DNA of 64,000 nt from Eopsaltria australis (lineage: Eukaryota; Chordata; Aves; Passeriformes; Petroicidae): the NCBI GenBank assembly GCA_034509425.1, contig JAVTVJ010000223.1:1-64000 (forward strand), given 5' to 3'. The translations under genes and the position numbers were made by a program. The notes under the pieces were generated by a model. That model did no database searches, was not told the origin of the DNA, and saw nothing but the letters and a program-made list of their open reading frames with translations. Numbering within the stretch: the first letter of the stretch is position 1; each line of letters opens with the position of its first letter. Below are positions 1 through 13,300 of the stretch, piece by piece.

Positions 1-3000
1 AAAATTAGCAAGAAATGTGTTTCTATAGAGAATCCTGAAATGGCATCAAAAGAAGCCCCAGGAACACACCAAGGCATTATAAGCAGCCTCTGTTGTGGCC
101 AAAAATAAAACATTTACACAACCCAGACCTTGAAAGTGAAAAAAAATCACAGAAACATTTACTAGGAATGAGAAATTCATTGACTGAAAAATGACATTTG
201 TAACCTGAGAGTAACCTTTTTCTTTTAAGAGTAAAGCTTTTTAAATTAATCATGGCTTTATTTTTCTCTTTCTTGCTTTATATTGTCCCTCTATCTTCAA
301 ATAAAATAAAGTGAGGGATTGCCACAAAATCTGTGCAGGTTTTATAGCTCCTGTGAAGTTTGAAGAAAGGCATAAAATGGAAGATACCAAGCTGGCGTCA
401 TCTGAGTGCCAACTTTCATTTCTAAAGAATACTCAAAATTTGCATCTTGCACAAGATGAAACACAACAATGTGTTATGTTAACGAATCTCACCTTTTTAC
501 ATGTGTACCTGCCCATGTGTTAGATTTTCTCCCTCACTCAGAGGCTATTTTAGATGTCCAAGAAATACAGAGATTCCAGTGTACTGCTTTAAACCCCCAA
601 GAAGGCGCCAAGAAGGGTAAATTTTTTAACCTATGCTACATTAAAGATTTTACAGTATTTCAGTTCACATGCCTTTTTTTGGTGTTCTCCAAGAACAGCC
701 TTTTTTTTTCCTTTCCCAAACCTACAGCTACACAGTTCTTCCTGTATTTGGGCACTGGGGGGAGGCTTCCTGGACAATGGAATGACAAATTTGGGAAAGC
801 CTTCAGCCTATTACTTGTTTTCTGGTTCACATTCTGGTTTTGCAGACAAATTTTACTATCAAAGTTGTACTTTTAAATTCCTTTTTACCAAGACCAAGAA
901 AGAAACCATCAGTTTACACATGAACTCTATTAACCATAAGGAGAGGAGAAAACTCTTGAAGCCACTGGATTTCTGTAAAAAGCAAAGTTAGTTAGTCATC
1001 ATCTGGATTTTACTGGACTTGATTATTTCACATAATTAATTTTTAAAGTTTGATTGAAAGAAATGTACATCCTCTTTGGAATTGTTAAAGTATTGGGATG
1101 AATATTTAACACAGGATTCCCAGGGATGAGGCTTTAAAACACAGTGTCATAGCTATTACGAAATAATACATGGTCTCTAAAATATTGTTTTAATATATTT
1201 TGCTTCCTTAAGTCCTTGCTAGTAAGAGGAAAAAGAAAGCTTAATAAAAAATAAGCAAATTGCTTTTCTGTTTGCTCATGGCAGTTGATTTCTGTGGACA
1301 CTTGAATGGCTCTTCCAGCAGTGCTGGGAAACAAGCACATGGATCTCATCAACCTCTGGAGCAGTTCCTGTGGTTTGAACTGAATCTTGTGTGAGTTACC
1401 ATAGCCCTGCTGAACCCCCAGGGCTTTACTGATTCCCACTAGCTGATGATGGACTCTCTTTTTCCCCCAAACATGTGCTCAGTTTTTATAAACTATAAAT
1501 AAAGCATTAGTTGGGTCAGAGGAGTTTCACTGCAGGTTCAGCCAGGGCTCTGGGCTTTGGCACAAGCCCCACCTGTGCTCTGGGCAGACAAAGTCAAGGG
1601 GACAAGCAGTGAGATGTGAAGTGCACAAGTGAATTCTGCCTAGGATCTTCCACGTTGCAACTGCTTTGCTCAGGGGTTCAGAAATTGTTTTTCTGCTAAA
1701 ATGTCAAAGGAATATTTGAATTAAAGCAAATTATTTCCCTTTTATATCTTTGGTTGTGCTTTGGCTCAGGTCAAAGCCAGGCCTGGAGCCCACAGGTGCT
1801 CTCCCAGCTTTGGATTGGCTTTGGGATTGGCTGTAACTCACAGAAAGCACGGAAAAATTTATTACTGAAGAGGTAAGAGAGAAATATAGAGCTGAGCACT
1901 CTCAAACTACGAATTTTAAAAGTTTCCATTGTTTACTTATCTCATTAAGAATCTATCTCCATGCAGGCACACAAGCGGCAGGTACAAATATATCTTGATG
2001 TCTATCTTTGTTCCACTGTACGTTTGCCTGCAGCTCTCTATAGATAGAAACATAAACTCTGTGTATATCCTGCTGCCTTTTTAAACGTGCAGAACATTAC
2101 CAACAGTTTCTTTTCTCTAGTTTGCTCAAATGCTTGTGGTTAGATATTCTGAAAGTATAGAATTTAAAAAAAAAAAAAAAAAGAAAAAAGAAAAAAGAAA
2201 AAGACAAAACGATTTTGGCACTTTGAAAATTAGTTACTTTGTTAAAAATATGTTTTTAAATTTTTCTTTTATTTTTAATAAGCCAGCAGACTATTTCATT
2301 TCTCGGCCTCTGCATGTTGTATTTGATAACATAAAATCAGATTATACTGTTGATGAATGAATATTAATTCAGAGCTGGAGGCACATAGAGTGTGTGGCAG
2401 TTAATAGCTGGAATTTGAATGATACAGTGGGATTTTCAGAGCAGGTCTGTATTGTGTGCTTGTTACCAGGAAAGTCTGAATATAAGAAATAAAGCTTCTT
2501 CTCAGAGTACATAAAATTCTTTTTGCACCTTACTGGCTGCCTCAAAGTCCAAAATAAAAGGAGAAGTTGAAAAGAAGAAATTTAAGTTAGGTGAAGAGGA
2601 CCCTTGTAATTATTTTATTCAATTAAGAAAACATTTGGTAGCAGCCTTTAAACTAGAAGAGTTAAAAAGGGAAAATTCTTTATTGAAATTATACCAGAAG
2701 AATATAATGAACAGAAATTATATTTTATAATTGAATTAAGATTATCTCTTGGGAAAATTCAATTATCTTCCCGATTTACCATTAACATTCAAAATATACA
2801 AAGATTGAGCACACCTGGCCTTATTATTTGCTAAGACAAGACTGAGTCAATGGGAACAGCACTTTGAATGTAATAATTATCATCAATACTTGGAGACTCA
2901 AAGGAACAAAGATTTGTAATGTGTTATTTCAAAGAGTTTTACTTCAAAAGTTATTTTAAAAAATTGCCATAGATTAGTATTTAAGACAAACTCTTCACTC

Positions 3001-4315
3001 TTGTAAATTTATAATGCTGAAGTGCTGTAGATAAACAACCAGAGTTCCCATTTTTTAATATTTTTCACTGCCATCATGTAATACTGAATTAATTCAATAT
3101 TACTTCTAGTAATTCTACAGGATTTTCTTATTCTTGATACAGTTATGTTTCATCTTATGTACTTTTAATTATGTAAGTCCATTTGGAATGACATTGGTAT
3201 GAATTACTACTGAAAAAATTAATGGCTTAATCCTGATACCATCAAATAAACAGTGAATGATTTTGGTGCCAAGAGGATTTATAGCTGTGGTTCATGAAAG
3301 ATTTTAACACAGATATTAAGTTAACCAGGGTCATTTCAGTATCAGACCATTGGGAACATACTGCTAATATTGCATTTGTGTCCTCTGCACCAGAACCAGC
3401 ACTTGAAACCCAGCTGGCAAAATCCATCCAGGATCATGGGGAAAAAACTCCTACTCCACTAAATTTACAAAAATTAGTGTAGAAAATAATCAGTTTATCT
3501 GGCAGGGTTCTAGCTTGGAAATGAAGACAAACACAGTACTCAGTATTTTAAGTGGATAATTACTTACTGAGTTTCTGATCCTCCAGCTGTGTACTCTGAG
3601 GATTTGAGCTGTGCATCAGGTTTGTAAGGAACTAGTAGCTTTTTCTCTGCTTCAATCTTATTAGAAGTTACTACAAGTAACGAGTGTGAATTATAAATTT
3701 CTACCTAATTTATAAGTTTTATAGAGATTAAACTGGTAATAAATTAGTTCAGGATGGTTCAGTTGGACCTGTTACACCATGAGGAGCACAGCTCTGCAAA
3801 AGCAGCCTGCTAAAAGTGGTGTAAAGTCCTTGTTTTTGTGAGAAAAGTAAGTATTGGACAAGTTTGGAATTGCAAAGAGTTTTAATGACAGAACGTGACA
3901 AGTTCAAACTGGATCATGATCATCCCTGGGCGGAAGGGGAGGCCTTTGAGCTCTGCAAAATCAGCCTGCTTAAAGTGATCTGAAATCCTCGTTTTTATGA
4001 GAAAAAGAAGTATTAGACAAGTTTGGAATTGCAGAGAGATTTAGTGACAAGTTAAAACGGGGTCGTGATCATCCCTGGGCAGAAGAAAAACAAGAGGGGA
4101 GTTTGGAGTTAACAAATTCCATCCTAAATTCCAGTTTTTTTAGCAGAGCCAGGTCTTGCACAAGGTTGTTACCTGAGAATCCACCACCTGATTTTTATCC
4201 TTGCACACAAATTTCTATCCTTGTACATGAAATTTAAGCAATCCAGGTGACAGCTTGAGGTAGCACAGTGTGCTTTTCCTGGCCAAACAAAGCCATCCTC
4301 GTGTGTTTCCTGCAG
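1..4315 (+). other. COPG2 intron (3' part), no exon seen
   Basis: This AT-rich stretch lies upstream of the first recognisable COPG2 exon and should be the 3' part of a COPG2 intron. I looked for the preceding COPG2 coding segment (ending in residues like SDEFK before VVVVQ) and did not find it, so that exon lies outside the window. Open frames here are short, lack family resemblance and are interrupted by A-rich runs (for example near 2167). A two-copy repeat sits at its 3' end (3790-4085). Confidence 0.7.
3790..4085. repeat. Two-copy tandem duplication, ~159 bp
   Basis: The segment starting CTCTGCAAAAGCAGCCTGCT at 3792 is repeated from 3951 with about 85-90% identity by eye, both copies ending near ATCATCCCTGGGC. 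It lies in the COPG2 intron just upstream of exon 4316-4411. Confidence 0.85.
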
Positions 4316-7300
4316 GTTGTGGTGGTGCAGGCCATCAGTGCCCTGTGCCAGAAGTACCCTCGGAAGCACAGCGTGATGATGACCTTCCTCTCCAACATGC
4401 TCAGGGATGATGTACGTGGCACACTCGTTTTTTGGGGGGGGGATTTGGGCAGGTTTGGAGCTGCTGGGTGATGGGAAGGGTCAGAAAGATGGGGCTGAGT
4501 GATTCCAACACCTGGTGGGTCAGACCTGTGTGAAATGGGCTCAGGAATTAGTGATGCCTTGGAGTTGGTACCTAGAAAAGACAAGATTAATAATAAATAA
4601 TACGGTGGGTACTTATAAAAATCCTTCAAACAGGTACATTTTGGGCAGTCAGAAGCCTCCCAGAGGCTGCACCCAAGACTTACAAAAGTCACAAAATTTT
4701 CACACAATTATAAGTTTGATTCATTTACATATCAGGGTTAATTCTCCAATTAACCTCAGCCCAGGGACTGGAACTGAGGGTGCCCAGGGATTGGAGGAGC
4801 TGAGGGTGCCCAGGGATTGGAGCTGAGGATGCCCAGGGATTGGAGTTGAGGATGCTCAGGGATTGGAGCTGAGGATGCTCAGGATTTGGAGGAGCTGAGG
4901 ATGCTCGGGGGGCTGGGAATGCCCATCCAGCCCAGTTTTTCTCACCCCAATTTGTACAAATGATTGTTTTCTCCATGAGAAGCAGTCCCTGGGGTGTGAG
5001 TTGAGCATCTCTCAGCTCACAGTGTCCCTGTCCCCAATTCCCCTTTCCCAGGGCGGCTTTGAGTACAAGAGAGCCATCGTGGACTGCATCATCAGCATCA
5101 TCGAGGAGAACCCCGAGAGCAAAGAGTCAGGCCTGGCTCACCTCTGTGAGTTCATCGAGGACTGCGAGCACACCGTGCTGGCCACCAAAATCCTGCACCT
5201 GCTGGGCAAGGAGGGGCCCAGGACCCCAGCCCCATCCAAGTACATCCGCTTCATCTTCAACAGGGTGGTGCTGGAGAACGAGGCTGTCAGGGCTGGTGAG
5301 TTGGCTCCGTTTCCTCCTCACTTTGTCCCAAATCAGGACGTGAGTGCAGCTCCAGGCATGGAGTTCTTGGAATTCTCAGAGTTGGTGCCTTTTCCCCAGC
5401 CTGGAAATGAAATTGGGAGTATTTTTAGGAAGGAGGTGATAAAAAGCAGGTTTTTATTTAAAGGCCTTCAAGGAAAGATGTCCACAAAAAAGTAATAAAA
5501 AAGCAGGTTTTAATTTAAAGGCCTTCAAGGAAAAATGTCCACAAAATCCCACCCCCACCAGGGGTGAGTAAATTTTTATGGGTTTTAGGAAATCAGCATA
5601 ATTGATAAAAAGCACCAAGTGAGAGGTGATGCAATTCCCTCCCAGCTCAAGTCTTTTCTTTTTTTCTGGAGTCTCCTCCTCGTGTTTTGCTCATAAGAAT
5701 TAATTTTGAAGAGTTGCTCTGAAATGTGAAAATGATTTACTCCTTTTCCTCTGTGAGACGTGGGTTAGGAGAAGGGCAAAGCAGGCTCAGAACTTCAAAA
5801 GGGTATAAAGAGAGCTTTATTAACAGAATTAAAAGAATAAAAATCAGAAGAAAACCATCAGAACACTTTTCCTCCCCTCCAACTCCTCTTTCCCACAAAG
5901 AGACAAATCCTGGGATTTTCAGTCTCTAAAATAAATCTTTCCTTTAGTTCACTTAGGGAGAGGAGGCTTCTTGGTTCCCAAGAAAAAAACCAAGATAGAA
6001 TTGGAATTTTCTGTCCTCCAAAGCTTGGAATTCTAGAATTTGGTGTTTTTTACTTAGAAAAATGACTAAAAAAAACCAACCACTAATAAAATAAACTAGA
6101 GAGCTACAAATCTACGTGCAAAGAACACAGCAAACATTCACTTCACATTTTTAAAAAGGCAAAACCAACACAGCACCAGGCTGAGCTCTGCTGGAATCGC
6201 AGATGTGACACACAAGGAGGGGACTCTGCTGCTTCCCTTTTTCGTGTCATTGTCACGAGTTTGTACTTCCTGGAGCAGCTTCCTCTTTTTATTCTGGCTG
6301 GGGATTTATTTTAAAACTGAGATTTGATTCATTTGGAGAGGCAGCTCCAAGTGCTGCTGAGGGGTTTGAGTTCCCTGCAGAGTCTCTGGGTGTGGCCTGG
6401 TCCTGGTCACCACTGGATGTTTGGGTTTCTCTTTGTTGAATTTTTGGGGTTCCTGATGTCCTGGGGTTTCCCTTCACTGAATTTTTGGGTTTCCTGATGT
6501 CCTGGGGTTTCCCTTCATTGAATTTTTGGGTTTCCTGATGTCCTGGGGTTTCCCTTCACTGAATTTTTGGGTTTCCTGATGTCCTGGGGTTTCCCTTCAC
6601 TGAATTTTTGGGGTTCCTGATGTCCTGGGGTTTCCCTTCACTGAATTTTTGGGTTTCCTGATGTCCTGGGGTTTCCCATTTTTGGGTTCCTGATGTCCTG
6701 GGGTTTCCCTTCACTGAATTTTTGGGTTTCCTGATGTCCTGGGGTTTCCCTTCATTGAATTTTTTTCTTCCTTACCAAAAAATTCAATTAAGGCAAACCC
6801 AGCACAGTGTGGAAAACAGATTTATCTGGAGTGGGAGCTGCTGCAAATGGCAGGAGGGCAAATAATGGGAATATTCAACAAAAAATCTGATGGAGAACTC
6901 CCTCAAAACAGATTTTCAAGGCTGTTGAGCTGATCTTGATCACAGAATAATTCCCATTTGGAAATACAGGAATATAGTTGAGTCTTTCCAGAGCACTGCA
7001 GGGTTTGTGGCGTGGAAATGAAAATCCAGGTGTGTGGGGATGTGTTTGTGGTCCCCTGCGTCACCTCCCTGTTGTCCCTGCAGCTGCTGTCAGTGCTTTG
7101 GCCAAGTTTGGGGCTCAGAACGAGAATCTGCTGCCGAGCATCCTGGTGCTGCTGCAGAGGTGAGTGCGGCTGGGGTGACACCAACAGCGGGGTCACAGCG
7201 GGCTGGCACTGCCACTGAGGGCTGGGAAGTGCTCCTCCCACCTCTCCTGCGGGCCTGGAAACAGGGAGGGGGAAGGAAGGATCACAGGGGGCTGCAGGGT

Positions 7301-10300
7301 GGGATTAGTCCGGAAAAATATGATGGGAGTTTGGTCTGAGGAGTGTGCTCAGGGGGTGATAAATCACAGCATCATTGATTGGCTATCACAGAGAATCATT
7401 GATTGGCAATCACAGCATCATTGATTGGCAATCACACAGCATCATTGATTGGCAATCACAGCATCATTGATGATTGACAATCACAGCATCATTGATTGAC
7501 AATCACAGCATCATTGATTGGCAATCACAGAGCGTCATTGATGATTGACAATCACAGCATCATTGATTGGCAATCACAGAGCATCATTGATTGGCAATCA
7601 CAGAGCATCATTGATGATTGACAATCACAGCATCATTGATTGGCAATCACACAGCATCATTGATTGGCAATCACACAGCATCATTGATGATTGACAATCA
7701 CAGAGCATCATTGATTGGCAATCACAGCATCATTGATGATTGACAATCACAGCATCATTGATGATTGACAATCACAGAGCATCATTGATTGGCAATCACA
7801 GCATCATTGATTGGCAATCACAGCATCATTGATTGGCAATCACAGAGCATCATTGATGATTGGCAATCACAGCATCATTGATTGGCAATCACAGCATCAT
7901 TGATGATTGACAATCACAGAGCATCATTGATTGGCAATCACAGAGCATCATTGATGATTGACAATCACAGCATCATTGATGATTGGCAATCACAGAGCGT
8001 CATTGATTGGCAATCACAGAGCGTCATTGATTGGCAATCACAGCATCATTGATGATTGACAATCACAGAGCGTCATTGATTGGCAATCACAGAGCGTCAT
8101 TGATTGGCAATCACAGAGCGTCATTGATTGGCAATCACAGAGCATCATTGATTGGCAATCACAGAGCATCATTGATTGGCAATCACAGCATCATTGATGA
8201 TTGGCTATCACAGCATCATTGATGATTGGCTATCACAGCATCATTGATAATTGGCAATCACAGAGCGTCATTGATTGGCAATCACAGAGCGTCATTGATT
8301 GGCAATCACAGAGCGTCATTGATGATTGGCAATCACAGAGCGTCATTGATTGGCAATCACAGAGCGTCATTGATTGGCAATCACAGAGCGTCATTGATTG
8401 GCAATCACAGAGCATCATTGATTGGCAATCACAGAGCATCATTGATTGGCAATCACAGCATCATTGATGATTGGCTATCACAGCATCATTGATGATTGGC
8501 TATCACAGCATCATTGATAATTGGCAATCACAGAGCGTCATTGATTGGCAATCACAGAGCGTCATTGATTGGCAATCACAGAGCGTCATTGATGATTGGC
8601 AATCACAGAGCGTCATTGATTGGCAATCACAGAGCGTCATTGATTGGCAATCACAGAGCGTCATTGATTGGCAATCACAGAGCATCATTGATTGGCAATC
8701 ACAGAGCATCATTGATTGGCAATCACAGAGCATCATTGATGATTGACAATCACAGAGCGTCATTGATTGGCAATCACAGCATCATTGATGATTGACAATC
8801 ACAGCATCATTGATTGGCAATCACACAGCATCATTGATGATTGGCAATCACACAGCATCATTGATTGGCAATCACACAGCATCATTGATGATTGCCAATC
8901 ACACAGTCATCGATTGGTTTGGGTTGGAAGGACCTTAAATCCCATCCAGTGCCCCCCCTGAGACGGCAGGGACTCCTCCCACAATCCCAGAGTGCTCCAA
9001 GTCCCTCCAACCTGGCCTTGGATCTTCCAGAGCCGAGGTCTCCCCATCCTCACAGACAGCAATTCCTTCCCAATACCCAACCTAAATCTCTTGCTTTAAA
9101 ACTGATCCCCTTTGTCCTATCAGTATAAAAAGTCACTCCTCTTACACAGCTTTTCTACATTTTTTCCACCCCTTGAAGCAGACAGTTCCTCCCCAGGTTA
9201 CTCATAAATAAATTCTGTCTTTCCAGAGCTGGCTGTTCCCACGTCACAGGCCCATGTCTCTCGTTAAGACACGCGGCATTAACGATTTAATTGCAATTAA
9301 ACCAACTCCTGCCTTGTACAAACACATTTTCGCATCATTTAAAAATCTCCTGAGGCAGCTCTGTCATTGCACCATCAAAGGCAGTTTTGTCAGGGCCAGT
9401 TTTGGCTCAGCTCTGTGACCCTAACCCTGTCCCCTTGTCCCCAACCACAGGTGCATGATGGACAGCGACGACGAGGTGCGGGACAGGGCCACCTTCTACC
9501 TGAACGTGCTGCAGCAGAGACAGCTGGCCCTGAACGCTGCCTACATCTTCAATGGTCAGTGAGAGGAAAGAAACCACCCACAGCTCTTCATTCACATTTT
9601 TTTCACCTGGTTTTAGCACTTGTGAGAGTGGCAGATCCAGCAAAATCTGGGAAGCGCGGTGTGGGAAGCGGAGCCAGGAGTCTGAGCTGGGCTTCTCTCG
9701 TTTCTTCCTTCACTCGACACCAATTTCTTGATTTTTTTGCTCCATCTTTTCCAATCCCAAATGAGGGTTGGTTGTATAAACATTCTATGTCTGTAATTGA
9801 AGGTTCAGGTGAGCTGGGGGTTTAATTAATCCTTGTGAGATTCTTGGGAGGGAACTGTTCAAACCTGGCGACTTTGTGTCATCTTCAGAGCAGCTTTTTC
9901 TCTGCTTCGCCTCTTTTGTGCTCACTGTGTATCAGCAGTGCCTGGGGCAGCTCCACCTCTTAAAAACTGAATTTTCCTGCCTTTTTTCCTCTGCAGGGCT
10001 GACAGTCTCAGTTCCTGGCATGGAGAAAGCCCTGCACCAGTACACCCTGGAGCCCTCAGAGAAACCCTTTGACATGAGGACAGTTCCCCTGGCCACAGCC
10101 CCCATCTTTGAGCAGAAAGCAGGTAACACCCACATCCTTGGGAATGGGCTCAGAGCCTTGGGGCTGCTGCTGTTCTGCTGATCTCAGTACCAGGGACAAG
10201 TCTGGGCTTAACTACAATTTATTGGTTCCAGGAGCACTCACTCAGTCACTTCTCTGGCCTTTTTCCACGTCCTTGCACAATCCTTGAGCATCTTCAGCTT

Positions 10301-13300
10301 TGGGGTTCTTTTCTTCTCCCTCCTCCTCCTCCTTATTTTTTTTGCTGGCTCTTCAGAGCTAAAGTGTGGTTTATTCCTCATAATTCAGCATTCTTTTTTT
10401 CTACTTTAAATCCAATATTACCAGACCAAAACCAAAAAAAGATATTTCAGTGTGGGAAGAGCCAGGCTGGCAGTGGTTTGCAGCAGAATGTGTGAAACTA
10501 ATAAAGAATATAATAAATAAAAGGAATAGGATGTAAGGGATGGAATAGAATAGAATGGAATGGAAGGGATGGAATGGAATGGAAGGAAGGGATGGAATGG
10601 AATGGAATGGAATAGAAGGGATGGAATATAGGGAATATTTAGGGGAGATTTAATGACATTTAAACCTCCTGCATGCACGAAGTCTTGGCTTCTTTTCTCC
10701 ACAGAGATTGCCCTGGTGCCCAGCAAACCTGAGAAAGTGGCTCCTTCACGCCAGGATATATTTCAAGGTAGGAGAGAGTATCAGTGGCTCTCCAGAGCTG
10801 CAGGAGAGCTTGGGACAAGGGGTGGAGGGACAGGACACGGGGAATGGCTTTGAACTGGAAAAGAGGAATTTGGATGAGATTTTGGGAAGGAATTCCTGGC
10901 TGGGCTGGGATTCCCAGAGCAGCTGTGGCTGCCCCTGGATCCCTGGAATGTGCAAGGTCAGGCTGGACAGGGTTTGAAGCAAAAGTGGGAAGTGTTGGAA
11001 AGGGTTTGGAACTGAGTTATCCATAATTTCCCACCCAAAGCATCCCAGGATTCTGAAGTGTTGGGATGATGGCAGGATCAGAGCCTGTCCCTGCTGACCT
11101 TCCTTTCCTTCCCTCACAGAACAGCTGGCTGCCATCCCAGAATTCAAGGGCCTGGGCCCTTTGTTCAAATCCTCAGAGCCAGTGCAGCTCACAGAGGCAG
11201 AAACTGAGTATTTCGTTCGCTGCATCAAACACATCTTCCCAAACCACATCGTGTTCCAGGTGAGGGAATCCACCCCCTTCTCCCAGGGCCCTGCAGGATT
11301 TGGCTGAGCTCCTCCAAATGCACAAAGTTTGCTCCATGCCGTGGAGAATTTCAGCTGATTTTTTTTGGGGGAAAAAAGCCTCATTTCCAAGTCCTTTTGC
11401 CTGTTCCCTGCTGCAGTTTGACTGCACGAACACGCTGAACGATCAGCTCCTGGAGAGGGTCACGGTGCAGATGGAGCCATCAGATGGCTACGATGTGATC
11501 TGCTGCATCCCAGCCCCCAGCCTGCCCTACAACCAGCCTGGCATGTGCTACACCCTGGTCAGGATCCCCCAGGACGACCCCACTGCAGGTGAGAAACTGC
11601 CCCAAAAATCCCTCAGAGGAGATCACTGAGATTTGCCCCAAAAATCCCTCAAAAGGAGAGCACCAAAATCTGGGAATGTGGGGTTTGGTTCATCCTGACG
11701 TCCTTGGCTGCTTCTCTTTTGTGTGCTGGTTTTTAGCAGAATATTCCCCAAAAATCCTTCAAAGGAGATCATCATAATTTGGGAATGTGGAGTTTGGTTC
11801 ATTCTGAGATTCTTTTTTGTGTGTCACAAGTGCTGGTTTTATGCACAATAATTTTTATGAATAATGTGCTACAGCCTGGTCAGGATGACCCCACTGCAGG
11901 TGAGAAAATGCCCCACAAATCCCTCAAAGGAGAGCACCAAAATCTGGGAATGTGGGGTTTGGTTCATCCTGAGATCCTTTTTTTGTGTGTCACAAGTGCT
12001 GGTTTTATGCAGAATAAATTTTATGAATAATGTGCTACAGCCTGGTCAGGATGACCCCAGGATGACGCCACTGCAGGTGAGAAACTGCCCCAAAAATCCC
12101 TCAAATGAAGGTTTTGGAGAACACCAAAATTTGGGAATGTGGAGTTTGGTCCATCCTGAGACCCCACTGCAGGTGAGAAACTGCCCAAAAATCCCTCAAA
12201 GGAGAACACCAGAATTTGGGGATGTGGGGTTTGGTCCATCCTGAGATCCTTGGCTGTTTCTTTTTTATGTGCTGGTTTTTAGCAGAATATTCCCCAAAAA
12301 CCACTCAAAGGAGATCACTGAGATTTGCCTCAAAAATCCCTCAAAAGGAGAACACCAAAATTTGGGAATGTGGGGTTTTTTTCATCCTGAGATCCTTTTT
12401 TGTGTGTCACAAGTGCTGGTTTTATGCAGAATAAATTTTATGAATAATGTGCTACTGCCTGGTCAGGATGGCCCCACTGCAGGTGAGAAATTTGTCCCAC
12501 AAATCCCTTAAATGAAGGTTTTGGAGAGCACCAAAATTTGGGAATGTGGAGTTTGGTCCATCCTGAGACCCCACTGCAGGTGAGAAACTGCCCAAAAATT
12601 CCTCAAAGGAGAACACCAAAATTTGGGAATGTGGGGTTTGGTTCATCCTGAGGTCCTTGGCTGCTTCTCTTTTGTGTGCTGGTTTTTAACAGAATATTCC
12701 CCAAAAATCCTTCAAAGGAGATCACCAAGATTTGCCTCAAAAATCCCTCAAAAGGATAACACTGAGATTTGGGGCTGTGGAGTTTGGTTCATTCTGAGAT
12801 TCTTTTTTGTGTGTCACAAGTGCTGGTTTTATGCAGAATAAATTTTATGAATAATGTGCTACAGCCTGGTCAGGATGACCCCAGTGCAGGTGAGAAACTG
12901 CCCCAAAAATCCCTCAAAGGAGAACACCAAAATTTGGGAATGTGGGGTTTGGTTCATCCTGAGGTCCTTGGCTGCTTCTTTTTTGTGTGTCACAAGTGCT
13001 GGTTTTATGCAGAATAATTTTTATGAATAATGTGCTACAGCCTGGTCAGGATGACCCCAGTGCAGGTGAGAAATTTGCCCCAAAAATCCCTCAAATGAAG
13101 GTTTTGGAGAGCACCAAAATTTGGGGATGTGGGGTTTGGTTCATCCTGAGATCCTTGGCTGCTTCTCTTTTGTGTGCTGGTTTTTAGCAGAATATTCCCC
13201 AAAAATCCCTCAGAGGAGATCACCAAGATTTGCCCCAAAAATCCCCCAAAAGGAGAACACTGAGATTTGGGGCTGTGGAGTTTGGTTCATTCTGAGATTC

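Noticed and set aside
1..1000. Plus-strand ORFs of 70-135 aa at the left edge
   Set aside because: Hydrophobic or low-complexity translations of AT-rich intron sequence; no splice-consistent COPG2 similarity.
8031..8795. Repetitive open frames ([12 protein letters not shown] and [12 protein letters not shown] peptides)
   Set aside because: Open only because the repeat units lack stops in several frames on both strands; no start context, family or splice support.
7360..8915. CRISPR-like appearance of regularly spaced repeats
   Set aside because: Units are contiguous variants of one another with no unique spacers, lie in a vertebrate intron, and show a higher-order repeat; this is a minisatellite.
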